DNA of 64,000 bases from Fulvia fulva. Taxonomy: Eukaryota; Ascomycota; Dothideomycetes; Mycosphaerellales; Mycosphaerellaceae. Under the pieces are notes generated by a model. That model had not been told where the DNA came from, ran no database searches, and worked only from the letters and a program-made list of their open reading frames with translations. Below are positions 35,011 to 46,404 of this stretch, piece after piece. The translations under genes and the position numbers were made by a program. Each line of letters starts with the position of its first letter. The stretch's first letter is position 1. Where the stretch lies: NCBI RefSeq assembly GCF_020509005.1, contig NC_063016.1, forward strand, positions 3,534,001 to 3,598,000. Reading direction: 5' to 3'.

Positions 35011-35524
35011 ATGCAGATCACAGCTCTCCTGTTCGGCCTCGCCGCCACAGTCCTGGCCATGCCAGAGCCTGCTATCACCCCAGTGGCAGAGGTAAGCATC
35101 AACACGACTCACGCCAGACCTCATGCTCATATGTCACAGCTTGTCGAACGCCAACAAGAGATTGGTGGCGGAGCAGCTGGCACTCTTGGACCATTCGACG
35201 GTACTGCAGGCGGTGCCATCAACGGCCCAACTGGCTTCGTCCAGGGATGTCTTGGAGGAGCTGGACCAGGCGCTGGTACCACAGTTTGTTTCCCCGTCGC
35301 CACTGCCCCTGCACCAACAAACGTATGTCTATCTCCTGTCGTGTCTTTGGGGATGCTCTACTAATGATTCAATCTCACAGACTGAATCGCACGCCGCTGC
35401 CGGGAACGTCGCTGGAACTCTCGGCCCAGCTTCAGGCTTCGCTGATTCTGACGGTCTTTGCATTGGGGGTGCTGTTGGCAACAATGGATTCACAACATGT
35501 CTTATGCCAACACCGAGCTCGTAG
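35011..35524 (+). CDS. Small secreted cysteine protein with a duplicated Cys-pair module (candidate effector)
   Basis: Three exons, 35011-35091, 35140-35322 and 35381-35524. Introns are 48 nt (GTAAGC...CACAG) and 58 nt (GTATGT, CTAAT branch, CACAG). Product 135 residues. MQITALLFGLAATVLAMPEP is a signal peptide, and VERQ looks like a Kex2-type region before the mature part. The mature protein has two related modules, each with an AGTLGP start and a C-x-GG-(x)n-G-x-TT-x-C pair: CLGGAGPGAGTTVC, then CIGGAVGNNGFTTC. Four cysteines in all. Size, secretion and cysteines fit a fungal effector or a self-protective surface protein, but no homologue is recognised. Confidence 0.7.
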
Positions 35525-35841
35525 TTCGTATAATGCATAATGACTTTGCACTTCTGTTTCGCCTAGCATGCTTCTTGGTTGTGATACTTCAGCAACGCCT
35601 GAGATAAGGCTTTGTTGAAGCTGAACTGCGCCAGAACAATGCCCTTGGAGATCCCACGGCTTTGTTGTCTCAACCACAATGCCCTTGTGCTGGTCACAGA
35701 CATATCTTGAGCCGTGCTATAAAGTGGTCCGGGTGCACCCTTAGCCACCGATTCCGCTACAACACTGCCAACACTGCAAGGACACTGAATTCATCCGCAC
35801 ACAGCCGTCACGCACGTCAACCACAAGCTCCATCACAAGTC

Positions 35842-36126
35842 ATGCGATCCATACCACACGTATGGGATAATGTCATTCCAGAGATGATCCTGACAGGCAT
35901 TTTTGGTGGCGGAGGAATGCACTATCTGAATATGCGGCGTAAAAGCAAGCAAGATAGAGCTAGCATGTTGGAGGCTAGTCCCGACATCACCGCTCCCAAG
36001 CCTGATCAAGAGCCACAGCATATCAGAACTGATGATCGTGCAGCAAACGCTGTACCCAGCGCGATTCCGCAGGCTTTGCAAGAGCAAGACCGAATTCGGC
36101 GGTTCTACGATGGTCTGAGACGATGA
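35842..36126 (+). CDS. Small protein with one membrane-like segment, unknown
   Basis: 94 residues from the first ATG at 35842; the frame is open upstream to 35662 without an ATG. The N-terminal MRSIPHVWDNVIPEMILTGI is followed by a glycine-rich turn and MHYLNMRRKSKQDR, then a polar tail ending in RIRRFYDGLRR. One short hydrophobic segment next to basic residues could be a mitochondrial inner-membrane anchor. I cannot place it in a family. Confidence 0.4.
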   Translation: MRSIPHVWDNVIPEMILTGIFGGGGMHYLNMRRKSKQDRASMLEASPDITAPKPDQEPQHIRTDDRAANAVPSAIPQALQEQDRIRRFYDGLRR

Positions 36127-36758
36127 GTAAATGCCGTTCAGATGGGGATCATCAGCTAATGTCAATTTCTTTTTAGGTACCAGCTCTGTACGAATAGAAC
36201 GTAAATAGGCCACTCTTTTGAATGCTTCTATCTCTGCTCACATATATACAGGCTGTCCACTTATCACTTCCACAACTTGCACTAGAACTGGCATGACTGA
36301 CCTTCGTGGGACGGATGTTATTTGTGCCTCAGGCATCTAGTGTTGAGGTTGTGTGCCGAAAGAAGCCCTGGGACGACGATAGCATGGTCCATGGACATAC
36401 AGAACGAACGTTCATGACCATTTCAGGTGCCCCAGATTCGATCATGAATGTCTGTGGATCTCTCCATTGCTTTTTCGAAGCCATACGGTCGTACATGTCC
36501 TTGCCCCTCCTACGCACCTCATTGTCCATCGTTCGGCCAAGAAAGTGACCGGAGCCCTGGTCTTTGTTGTGTGGATGGACATGCATGAGCACGGGGACAA
36601 GATCATGTATCAATTCTAGCTCGAATCTCGAGAACACTCTACGGATTTCCTGGACCTCCCAGCCGCCGACAAAAACGTACAACAAGGCAGCAATCATTTC
36701 TTGATGTTTTTCACTCGCTTCGTGCAGCTCCGGGTCTCAACTGCCTTCAACAACCCGT
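36127..36758. other. Spacer with weak minus-strand frame
   Basis: A 122-codon open frame on the minus strand (36697-36329) has an ATG but no recognisable domain. Not called as a gene. Confidence 0.4.
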
Positions 36759-37085
36759 ATGCCTCCATCGCTCGGAACATTGTTGTTCTTGTACAGCCAA
36801 TGCAGCAAATGGCTGCCAGCCAATACACAGCCGATGCCACACCAGCAGAGAGCCGCCGACCAGACAGGAACAAGCATGAAAGACCTGCGTACCGTCTGGC
36901 GGTGGAACACCAATCTCAGGCATATGCCAGAGGAAGTGGATAAGGAGGCAGAACTGAAGGACTTTCCATCGGTAGAGTCGTGGTGGAGATGGATGGAGGT
37001 GTGCCGAGTTGCGACGGAGAGGCAACGAATAGCTGCTAAGGCAACGGCTGAGTGGGGGAGGCATCCGAAGAAGGCGAAGTTATGA
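36759..37085 (+). CDS. Possible 108-residue protein, unknown
   Basis: An ATG-to-TGA frame with balanced codon use. The second half is Trp-rich and charged (MKDLRTVWRWNTNLRHMPEE, then WWRWMEVCRVATERQR). No domain recognised and no neighbour gives a clue. Could be noise. Confidence 0.3.
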   Translation: MPPSLGTLLFLYSQCSKWLPANTQPMPHQQRAADQTGTSMKDLRTVWRWNTNLRHMPEEVDKEAELKDFPSVESWWRWMEVCRVATERQRIAAKATAEWGRHPKKAKL

Positions 37086-37961
37086 AATTAAGTGCCCTTC
37101 TGGAATCTCCAGGAGAACTGGAATCAGACGTCCTCGAATAGTGAGCCGATGGTCCAGAATAGCTCTGTCAGCCAAAGGATGCCGTCTTCTGGGTGAGCAA
37201 TGTCGTCGGTCAAGCGGCAAGCGTATACGGTGACTACTGAGCCTTCGAATGTCCAGCTTGAACAGCTTGAAACAGTCTGATCCATATTGCGTGTTCAGGT
37301 AATCAATAGATCACTAGGGACATCAGACTATCTGGGCCAACGGAGTCTCCATCAAGAACAACAGCTTGAGTATCATAGCCTTGCCATCCGTTGCACGGAC
37401 AAGTACCACACTCTTATATCTCAGGCTGATGTCATCACAGTTCGTATGCATCGCCGCCTACGTTGTGTTGATCCCTTTTGAGCACATTCCATTCCAGGGG
37501 CTAGAGTGACTTCCGTTGTCCATCCTATCGTTGTGTCCACTGCATCCTCAACCTGTACATCATCCAGCATCCTTACGCGATGCGTCGCTTTCCCACTGTG
37601 TCATACACGCCATATGCCGTCCATCTCTCTCATCTGTTGTCGCCCTACGCCTGCTGCAATACTCGGACGCGGTCATGCAGCCTTATGGCCTCGGCATCGG
37701 CGGTTGTCGCGATCGTTCATCGATCATCGGATCTCCATGGCACATCTTCTGGTCGTAGTCTGGACTGGCCGTAGCAAACCTGGCCGGACGTTTATCGCGA
37801 GACAGCAACATCTATAGGGCAGAGGATGTTCTCCTCAATGACTGCCTCCACCGAAGCGGTCGGCAAGTCTCGGCTATCGAAATTTTATGTCATATTCAAA
37901 CAGATTTTAATGTTATTCATCAATCCACCTGTTGTTAGAAGCCTTCTACACACCAGGAGCC
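37086..37961. other. Last unique DNA before the tRNA and repeat block
   Basis: 876 bp with normal dinucleotide composition (CA and TG common). No supported gene. Confidence 0.45.
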
Positions 37962-38098
37962 GATCCTATGGCGCAGCGGTAGCGTATGATAGTGCCTAGC
38001 ACCCCATCAGTTGGTAACCGACTAACGGTTCAGCAGGCGTCTGATTCCAGTTCTCTTGGAGATTCCAGAAGGTCATCCGTTCAAATCGGGTTAGGATC
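37962..38098 (+). tRNA. tRNA-Trp(CCA)-like gene with a D-arm insertion and a 13-nt anticodon-loop intron
   Basis: The acceptor stem GATCCTA (37962-37968) pairs perfectly with TAGGATC (38092-38098). The T arm is ATCCG/TTCAAAT/CGGGT (38075-38091). The D stem starts GCGC with loop AGCGGTA. The anticodon stem and loop start TCTGATTCCAG, giving anticodon CCA after T33. An insertion of about 13 nt after position 37 is where eukaryotic tRNA introns lie. A further ~53 nt (about 37985-38037) interrupts the 3' side of the D stem, which is not a normal intron position. Removing both leaves about 71 nt. One A-C mismatch remains in the anticodon stem. It could be a pseudogene or carry an unusual second intron. 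Confidence 0.6.
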
Positions 38099-38566
38099 AT
38101 GCGAGCATGAATCTTATAGACAATTTTTTTGCCCTTCTAAAGCCTGCTGGAAGGCATAAGAGATGAAGCGATGAAGAGGTGGCCTTCCCGAAAGTTGGAG
38201 TTTCGGGATCACTCTACCTCTCAAGTCAGGCTTTCACTCCGCAGAAGCCCACGTGTCTGGTCCACACGTGACCCCGGCGTAAGCTTCTTGGCGGAGCGCC
38301 TAAAGCAGCCGGGTTCAAACGTATTATCTTCAACACTATAATAAGCCACTACCGAGATCCCGGTGACTACCGGTACCCTACCTTAGGGTACCGTAGTTCT
38401 AAAGAGCTATAACTAATAGGACAAGTTTGACCGTTAGCTAGAGCTCTACGTAGAGTCTTTAAATATCTAGAAGTATATAGATCCTTACTAACTAAGTAAC
38501 GAGCTAATAGAGCCTACTTACTTAATGTTTAAGGAAATCTAATAAGCGTATATAGTAGGAGACGCT
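38099..38566. other. Transition into RIP-mutated repeats
   Basis: The first 230 bp look unique. From about 38,340 CA and TG become rare. It is unclassified mobile DNA that continues after the inserted chimera at 40,924. Confidence 0.5.
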
Positions 38567-38579
38567 ATATTAAGAGACC

Positions 38580-40910
38580 GGTCGACGACGAGAATCACCT
38601 ATACGTAGTATCGGCTACGAACCTCTCGTCTAGCTACGAGAGAGCTAAGTATTCTTACGCTAGAGCGTAGTAGGTACGACGGGCGCGTAACGTAGGCGAA
38701 GCCGCGGCGAATAGAGGACTACTAGTAAAACGGGTATAAAAACTATCCGACGAGCGTGTACTCGTATCGGGAGCGAGTCCCTCTTCTTTCTACGTATAAG
38801 AAGGGCGCGGAACCGTAGCCTATACGCTCGATAGGACACCTCTAGTATAAGTGTAGAATTTTCACCTCCGGAGACCGTAAACCGAGCGGGCTAAGCGACA
38901 AACATTAGACGAGCGGACTATAGAATAACAACTAAGCGGACTATATAACGGCGTCGAGCGGACTACGAAACAATCTAGTATTTACTAGCGGGCAATACGG
39001 TAGGTAGGTAGACACGCGGCGAAGCCTATAAGGGCCTATTAAACACCCGGTATAGGAACGAGGGTTTTGTCTAAGGCACTGCCTGTCCCGCTACACAACG
39101 CACCTAGTCTGACATGGTAGATTGCGACGAGGAAAAGACGATAGCCTAAGTAAGGAAAAGACGGCTATTAGGACGGGGAAAAGACGTATAATACAAGTGG
39201 ATTACTTCTATAATTAGGGAGGATTAAGGGCAGGGTAATAAGGAACTTTATATTAATTAGTAGGTAGAAACGTAAGGAGTACGCTACCCGGCGTAGTGTA
39301 TGCCCCGAGCAAACCTACGAGGTATAGACGGCCGCTTTCTAGAGATAGGCTACGGTAACGCGAAGGGCGTCAAAACCTAGGGCGTAGTATATACTAGTAG
39401 CGACGGCTAACACTGTCTATATAGCCCGAGAGGACGGATGCGTATATCGGTCAATAGAGAGCACTAAAGGGCTTAGGCCTATAGAGGTGGATATTAGCTT
39501 AAGGAGTAAATAGGGAGGGAGGGCGTAGAGGGAAGCTTTTGCTCCGGGCTAACCTCTTAAAACGAGGCTATACGGTAGTACTAGATAAGTAGGAAAGCGC
39601 GGTTAAGACTTGTCACCTTATCTCGTAGCTAGCTTACTAAATACGATTCCTTCCTTACTAGATATAGGGGCACACGACTAACCCGGCAAATCAGCTTAGG
39701 ATCCTCGGACTATAGGTAGACCCGGCGCTACGGTAGAGGAAGCACGTATAGGTAATATTACGGAAAGCTAAACAGAATATAGCATTATACTAGAGGCTCA
39801 CTACGTCTATATAGGGGGCGGACTTCCGGTAGTCACGACTTCTATATACGGCTATTATACGGCCAGTCCTTACCTATAGTAGCTAAGTGTAGTCCTTAGG
39901 CGAGAGGGCCTGCCTATCGAAGGGACTCGTCGCGCCGCTAGCGAAGATCTAAAACTAATACCTAAGGAAGGTTACCGGGGTATATAAGTCGATACTAACG
40001 AGGATGCTTAAGTACGAGACCGCTATACCGCCGATCGACCTATACATCTAGGGACTACGGACCTCCTACTTAGGCAAGTCGGTATAGTACCTAGTATAGA
40101 AGGTCATCGCTAGTACAGTCGTAAGGGCCCGCGAATTAGTACTAGCGTATAGGGGCATTCGACCCGGAAACGAGCCGAACTACCGGGCAAGGGACGAATA
40201 GCTAGTAATATAATAGGAAGGTAAGAAATCGTTTGTAGAGCAACTATAGAAAGAGAGGTGGAACAACTAGGTTGTAGGGTATAGTAGACGCCCTTAGCTA
40301 GCGGGATAACCTAAGGAATAGTTAGCTACAAAATCCGCGGTTAAGCACCCCCCGAAGCTTATCTACTACCGCCTTACGAGGGCATAGAGTAGCATAGCAA
40401 CCCAACTGCGAAGCGAACACATCGGCCTCTAGGGGTACCTATTATAGAGGAAGGTTCTAGGATATACGAATACTAGCTGCCCCTACGGCTATCGCTCCTA
40501 GAACGTACGGTACGTACTCCTCGTCTGTCCGAGGTGGTCGCTAGGAAGGGGGGAGTGGATAGTAAAGGCGAGGAACTAGACGATTAGGGCACTTCTTAAC
40601 AACGCTAAGGACCTACGGCGCATTACGAACTAGATACTAGAGAAGGGCTAGCTAGAACAGTACCGCCTAGTAGGAGTAGTATAGGAAGAGAGGACACGAC
40701 GTAGCGCGACGAGATCGGCTAGGAGCGGGGGCTAACGGGGTAGTGACATAGACTACGTACGTTTAGAGAGAAAGCTAAACTAGATAAGGAGTAGTCGGGG
40801 GCGGGAAGGGTTTTCACCTATTCGGGTTTCCCTTTGTATATAACAATAGATATATACCTATATAGGCTAGATAGGGTCCTAGAACAGGGGAATGACAAAT
40901 CTATCTATCT
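38580..40910 (+). mobile_element. Chimeric retroelement A: leader + LINE-Z 3' part (RIP-mutated)
   Basis: The leader (38580 to about 39657) aligns base for base with the unmutated leader at 57629-58706; differences are nearly all C-to-T at CpA or G-to-A at TpG. It then continues directly into LINE-Z sequence that elsewhere (46053 onward) encodes the RT C-terminal part, and ends in a TCTATCTATCT tail. Flanks are an identical 13-bp target-site duplication, ATATTAAGAGACC, at 38567-38579 and 40911-40923. This is therefore one complete insertion, not a later rearrangement. It carries no intact ORF. Confidence 0.88.
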
Positions 40911-40923
40911 ATATTAAGAGACC

Positions 40924-41604
40924 TTATTAAGCTACGATAAATAGACGTAGACCGAAGGTAATAGATATACGACATCTTTACTACTATACGATTAAAGCTT
41001 ATTACCTACCTTATCTATACGACGATAGAGCTAGGGCAAGAGCTAATATACGGCTAGAACACCCTTAAAGCGAAATACTAGGCTCTTAAGGGTCAGTATA
41101 GTCTAGACGATATACTACGTAAGCGGTAGCTTACGCTTAAGCTATCTAGGCTTTAGAAGGCTAGCGTACGTAGAGTCGATAACTAGTACTTAGACTAGTT
41201 AGTTTTATAGACTAAGATACTTAAGTATAACTACGCCGAGTACGACGACCTTAGTAGACACTTCCTACTTACTATTTAGTAGAAGTAGGCTCTAGCCTAC
41301 GGTACTTCTCTATATAACGAGTAGAAGCGTAATAAAATGTTACTATAAAAGCTTACTAAGCGTTACCTCGAATAGATACGCAATACCGTACTAGTAATAA
41401 CTAACGGTCTAATACGGACAAGGCGTAAGATAGGTCGTAAACGTATTAATACCTTAGAATCGAATAAGTTCTACGAAGAAGAGAAGATAATAAAGTCGCG
41501 AAGCCGCGATAAAGTAAACGTCGAGGTTAGGGTCTAGGGTCCGGGCGCGCTAGCGTACTAGGTTATATAACACCAAGTATAGCCTTACGAGGTGAACCGT
41601 AATA
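40924..41604. mobile_element. Unclassified RIP-mutated sequence, probably LTR of the adjacent gypsy element
   Basis: It lies downstream (on the minus strand) of a polypurine tract at 41605-41618, so at least its right end should be the 3' LTR of the gypsy-type element. Stops are dense in all frames. I see no second LTR to define the boundary. Confidence 0.4.
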
Positions 41605-42310
41605 CTACCCCCCCTCTTAAACTGCCGTACGCCCTCGTACGCGGAAATATATCGCCGTAGAGTATATCTATAAGGAAGAACCGTACTATTAGGAAGCGCT
41701 AGCTTACGTCGGGTTACCCGTAGAGAGACTATATATCTTACCGTAGTAAGCCTTAAGTCGAGAGTCTATATTATACCGTGGTATACCTTAGATAAGCGAA
41801 CTATATATTAAGCCTTAGCTTACCTTAAGTTATATCTATAGTACGCGGGCGTTATAAGGTCGACTATCGGTAACGATGTCTAGGTCGTCTAATATCTAAC
41901 CTTTAGGCTTACGCTATCTAGGTAGTAGACCGGCCGCTAACCGGTTCTTATAATAATAATCTACTATTGCTTCCTCGGTACTACCTTTTTATTTACTATA
42001 AGGCACTTCTATAATAGTACTACCTTCCTAGCGGATAGTATACTTTACGTACTTCTTAGCTCTACTAGTCTATCTACTATCTATAATCGCCTTAACTACG
42101 TATTTATCTAGCTCTTTACTATTGCCTTCGGAGGCCTCGATAAGTAGTTAACCTTAGCTTTAATTAGGGAATAGGTCGTTGTATACTAGGCGTAGTACGT
42201 TAGTATAGAACCTCGGGTATATACGTATACTTTCCTAAAGGTCGAGCTCGTATACGTCTACGTTAATCTTACGGGTAATCGTAAAGGGACCTATATTCTT
42301 ATAGTAATAT
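41605..42310 (-). mobile_element. Ty3/gypsy 3' part: integrase end, chromodomain, polypurine tract (RIP-mutated)
   Basis: On the minus strand, reading TAG as mutated Trp/Gln codons, the translation gives NIGPFTITRKINVDVYELDL and then a chromodomain-like stretch (VVKAIIDSR, RAKKYVKYTIR, W-E-G). The run AAGAGGGGGGG at about 41609-41619 is a polypurine tract, followed by a TATTACGG LTR start (RIP-changed TG). The upstream pol part is cut off at about 42,310, where LINE-Z begins. Confidence 0.65.
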
Positions 42311-45300
42311 ATATATCGTCCTTAAAAAAAGGACGGAGGACTCGGATTTTTGCCTTATATCGCTAAATACGACATATTCGAAAGCTCTTATTAAGGCTAT
42401 TCTAACGATCTACGAAGTAGGCCACTACCCCTAGAATTAAGGGAGTTCTACCTTATTCAATTTAGATAGCTTAAAGTTCTCTTCACCCTATTTCTTTAGC
42501 TCTAAACGCCGCGGAGGTGCCTAGCTATATTAGGTAACTCCTAGGTAATAGTAGCCTAGGCTACGGCACTACCGGCGCCTACGGCTCTATAGGCAAAGCT
42601 CCCCTAAGACAACTAGTAGCGATTTATAGAGGACGTAAAAAGTATAGAAACTAACGATTAGCTCCTATATCGGTCTCTATAGGTAATAATCACTTAGCTA
42701 CGTACGGCGCTTATACTATCGTATTACTAAGAGTAATAAGAAATAAGGACGACGTCTTAGGCGATTAGTAAGGCCACCCGGAATTAACACCCCTATAGCT
42801 AGGTATCGGTCGCGGTATCGACACTAGGCCCCCGCCTAACGTACGATATAGTTACGATCCGTATTATAGTTAAGGAAGACTAGGCCGAAGTTACGAAGCT
42901 ATCGAACAAGGAGCTCGCCTAACGAATTAACTAACTAGGGGTAGTCGTAGTGAACTAATAGTCTAACGGTACTCTATAGATCTATACTAGCTCTACTACT
43001 ACTAGGAGGTACCTAGAGGTATAGCTATAGTAGGTATCTAAGGTTATAGTATTAGTAAAGGTCTTAACGAAGCAATTCACGATCCTAGTCTACGATATAC
43101 CTAAGGAGTTCGACCTAACTAACTAAGGTCACCTACGTACTCCCTAAGAGGACAACCCGGTCACTCTTAACTCTCTAATCTAGAAGGCGACTTGGCTCTA
43201 TAGGAAATAGCTAGAAGGTAAGAAGGCCTCGGCGCTAATAGTATAGCTATAAGACGCGAAAGCGGCGGATCTAGCGATAGAACAAGGCCTAATCTAGCAA
43301 TATAGCCTTAAGATAGTAGAAAAGTACTCCTTATCCTTTCGTGTCCTCTAATACTTTAAATACTAATAGTATAGATACTAAACCTATACGTGTATAAATA
43401 AGTAGGCCTACTCGAACTATATAGGAGACTATATATCTAGGGACTATATATCGGCTACGAGACGGTACGCGAACTATCCGGGGTACTACCTATCGTATAG
43501 CGCGGAATGTCTATAGCAGAAACTAGCGAAAAACAAGGTAATTATAAACAGAACCGTCGCCCTAAGATTCTACGGCGACCGTAAGGCTAGTATATACCGG
43601 AACTAGCTAGAGGTAGTCGGGTATAAGCGCCCTAGGGCCGAGAATAATATAAAGAATACGTAACCTAGGGCGTACGGGAGGCTACGTACTCTACTAGCTA
43701 CGGCGAGGGAATCTAACTAGGCCCGGCTCTCCTTTAGTATATAGCCGATAGGCGTAGACTAGGACGTATAAGGTAGTAGGACATAGGACATTATAGAGGA
43801 AATGATTATCGATTACGGTAACTAGCCTCGATACGCTTAGTATTATCTAGTATAACGTTAACTATAGCAAGGATATAGTCTAGAACCATTTACTATACGA
43901 GGCGGACCCGTATATCTACTACGTCCTAGTATTCTAGGAGCTATAGATTAACCCGTACTATAAGAGACTAACGACCTATAAGTTACTAGGCTATACGACA
44001 TGCCTACGAGGCGACGGTAGACCCCGTACGTGCTTCTATATTAGTAAGGACATACTAGAATCCGACTAGGAGGTAGTATACTACGTAGATAAAGAAGGCG
44101 GGGGCGATATTACCTCCCTCTACGTAGGTAGTACCTAGATATATAACCTATATATATAACCGCTAGCCTCGAGGTCTAGCCGCGACCTTAGGGTCTATAG
44201 ATACCTAGATAGTACGCTTAAGAGATAAGGGTACTATATCGTAGTAGGAGACTTTAATATATACTACCCTTTCTAGGAAAGCCTTATATAGCCGTACCCT
44301 ATAGCCGACGAAGTACTCGACTTAATAGCGAGTAACGTAATTGCCCTTAATACCTCGAAGGACCTAGGTACCTAGAAGAGAGGGGGACTCTAAGGCACGA
44401 TCGACCTCTCCTAGATCCTAGATAGCTACTACTATATAGTAACCTACTATAGGATTGAACATAAACTCGAGGCGTCGTTAGACTATATACTAGTTAGGAC
44501 CTCTATTACGATATAGATATAACGTATACTAGCGAGAACCTCTAAGCTAAACTAGGGAAAGGCCTACTAGGCTAATATCTAGGAGTACCTCGATAACTCC
44601 GAGAGGCTAGTCTAGATCGTATAGTAGTAATATAATAGTAAAGACGAGATAGACGAGGTAGTCTAAGGGTTAATAGACGAAATAAGAAAAGCGACCTTAC
44701 TTTACGTTCCGCTTACCTAACTAACGATATAGTCTAAACTATACTAGACGCCGAAGTATACTACGGTAGTAAGAGAAGTAAGGAGAGCCCGCCGGGTGTA
44801 GACGAGTAGCTATAGCGAGGAGGCCTAGAACGTATATAGGGAGGCATACTAATAGAAGAAAGCTATAATACGGAGGGAGAAAGTAGTCGGCTAGAGAGCT
44901 ATAGTAGAAGAAATCGCCGGCAAGCTAGCGAGGATATAGAAGCTAGCGAAATAGGCCCGATAGGACCCTATATAGGGCCCCTCCTTCTCTATCCTAGCGC
45001 TATAATCGCCTAGTAGCCCGGTTAGCGACCCCGAGGCTAAGGCGCGTCTACTAGCTAGTAAGTTCTTCCCACCCCTAGTCGAGGCTAATCTAAGCAATAT
45101 AAACAGCTCTACTCCCCTAGCCTCTAGTATCGCGGTCTAATAGGAGGTGTCCGAGGGAGAAGTTGCCGCTATACTTAGGAAGTTACCGGCGAAGAAAGCC
45201 CCGGGGCCGGATAGGATCCTTAACGAGCTACTAAAGAAGTATAGAGATTAACTAGCCCTAGTAGTCGTAGCAATTTATAACGCCTACCTATAGACCGGAT

Positions 45301-46070
45301 ACTACCTAACGGTATTTAAACAATCGACGATAGTAGTCCTACGTAAGCCGTAAAAGGAAGACTATATATAGGTAAAGTCGTACCGCCTAATTACGCTCCT
45401 TAATACTTTTAGGAAGGGGCTTAAGAAGCTAGTTATAACGAGACTCTCCGAGGCGGTAGAGGAATACTCCCTACTCCCGGATACCTAGATAGGTACGCGC
45501 CTATAGCGATTGACGCTATCCGCGATAGAACTTATTACCTCTTAGGTAAAGGCTATCTAGTATAAGAATAGGGACAAGGTAGTATCCTTACTTAGTCTAG
45601 ATATATTAGGAGCCTTCGACTACGTGTTATACCCGCGGCTACTCTATATCCTAAGGTCGAAAGGACTCCCTAAGTAGCTCGTTAACTTCGTACGGTCCTA
45701 CCTCTAAAGCCGTAGTACGTCGATCGTAGTCGGTTAGTATAAAAGCCTATTTCAAGTAGTCTATACTAGAATCCTATAAGGCTTAACGCTAGTACCTATC
45801 CTATTCCTCTTCTTTATAGCGACGCTACTCCTAGCCCTAGAATCCTAGAATACCGCTACGAGCGGCTTCGTAGACGACACGAATATCCTAGCGTAGTCTT
45901 CCTCGACTAAGGAGAACTATAGGCTACTAGAAGAGAAGTATAAGATCTATAAGGACTAGGCTAGGAGGTACGGGCCTCGGTTTGCCCTAGAAAAGTATAA
46001 TCTAATATACTTTACGCGCCGGCTACGGTTCTATAATATATAAGCTTCTATCTAGATATAGGGGTATACG

Positions 46071-46254
46071 TATTACGCGTAGCCCGCGACCCCTTACTAT
46101 AGCTACGTCGGCCCGGCTGAACCGCGGACCTTCTATATCGGGTTAGCGCGGCTTAGCTTTGCTTTATAACTTCGCCGCGCCTCGCGCTCCTCTTTCGTAG
46201 CTTCGTAGAACTATAACTATCTTATTCGGACCCTATAGTACGCGCGCCCTTATA
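46071..46254 (+). mobile_element. Solo LTR inserted in LINE-Z
   Basis: A 184-bp sequence (TATTACGCG...CCCTTATA) matching the LTR at 52810. It is flanked by the 5-bp duplication ATACG (46066-46070 and 46255-46259). Chimera A shows the empty site at the matching position, so insertion and loss of the internal part are both supported. Confidence 0.88.
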
Positions 46255-46404
46255 ATACGACTAACCCGGCGAATTAGCTTAGGATCCTCGGACTATAGGT
46301 AGACCCGGCGCTACGGTAGAGGAAGTACGTATAGGTAATATTACGGAAAGCTAAATAGAATATAGTATTATACTATAGGCTTACTACGTCTATATAGGGG
46401 GCGG

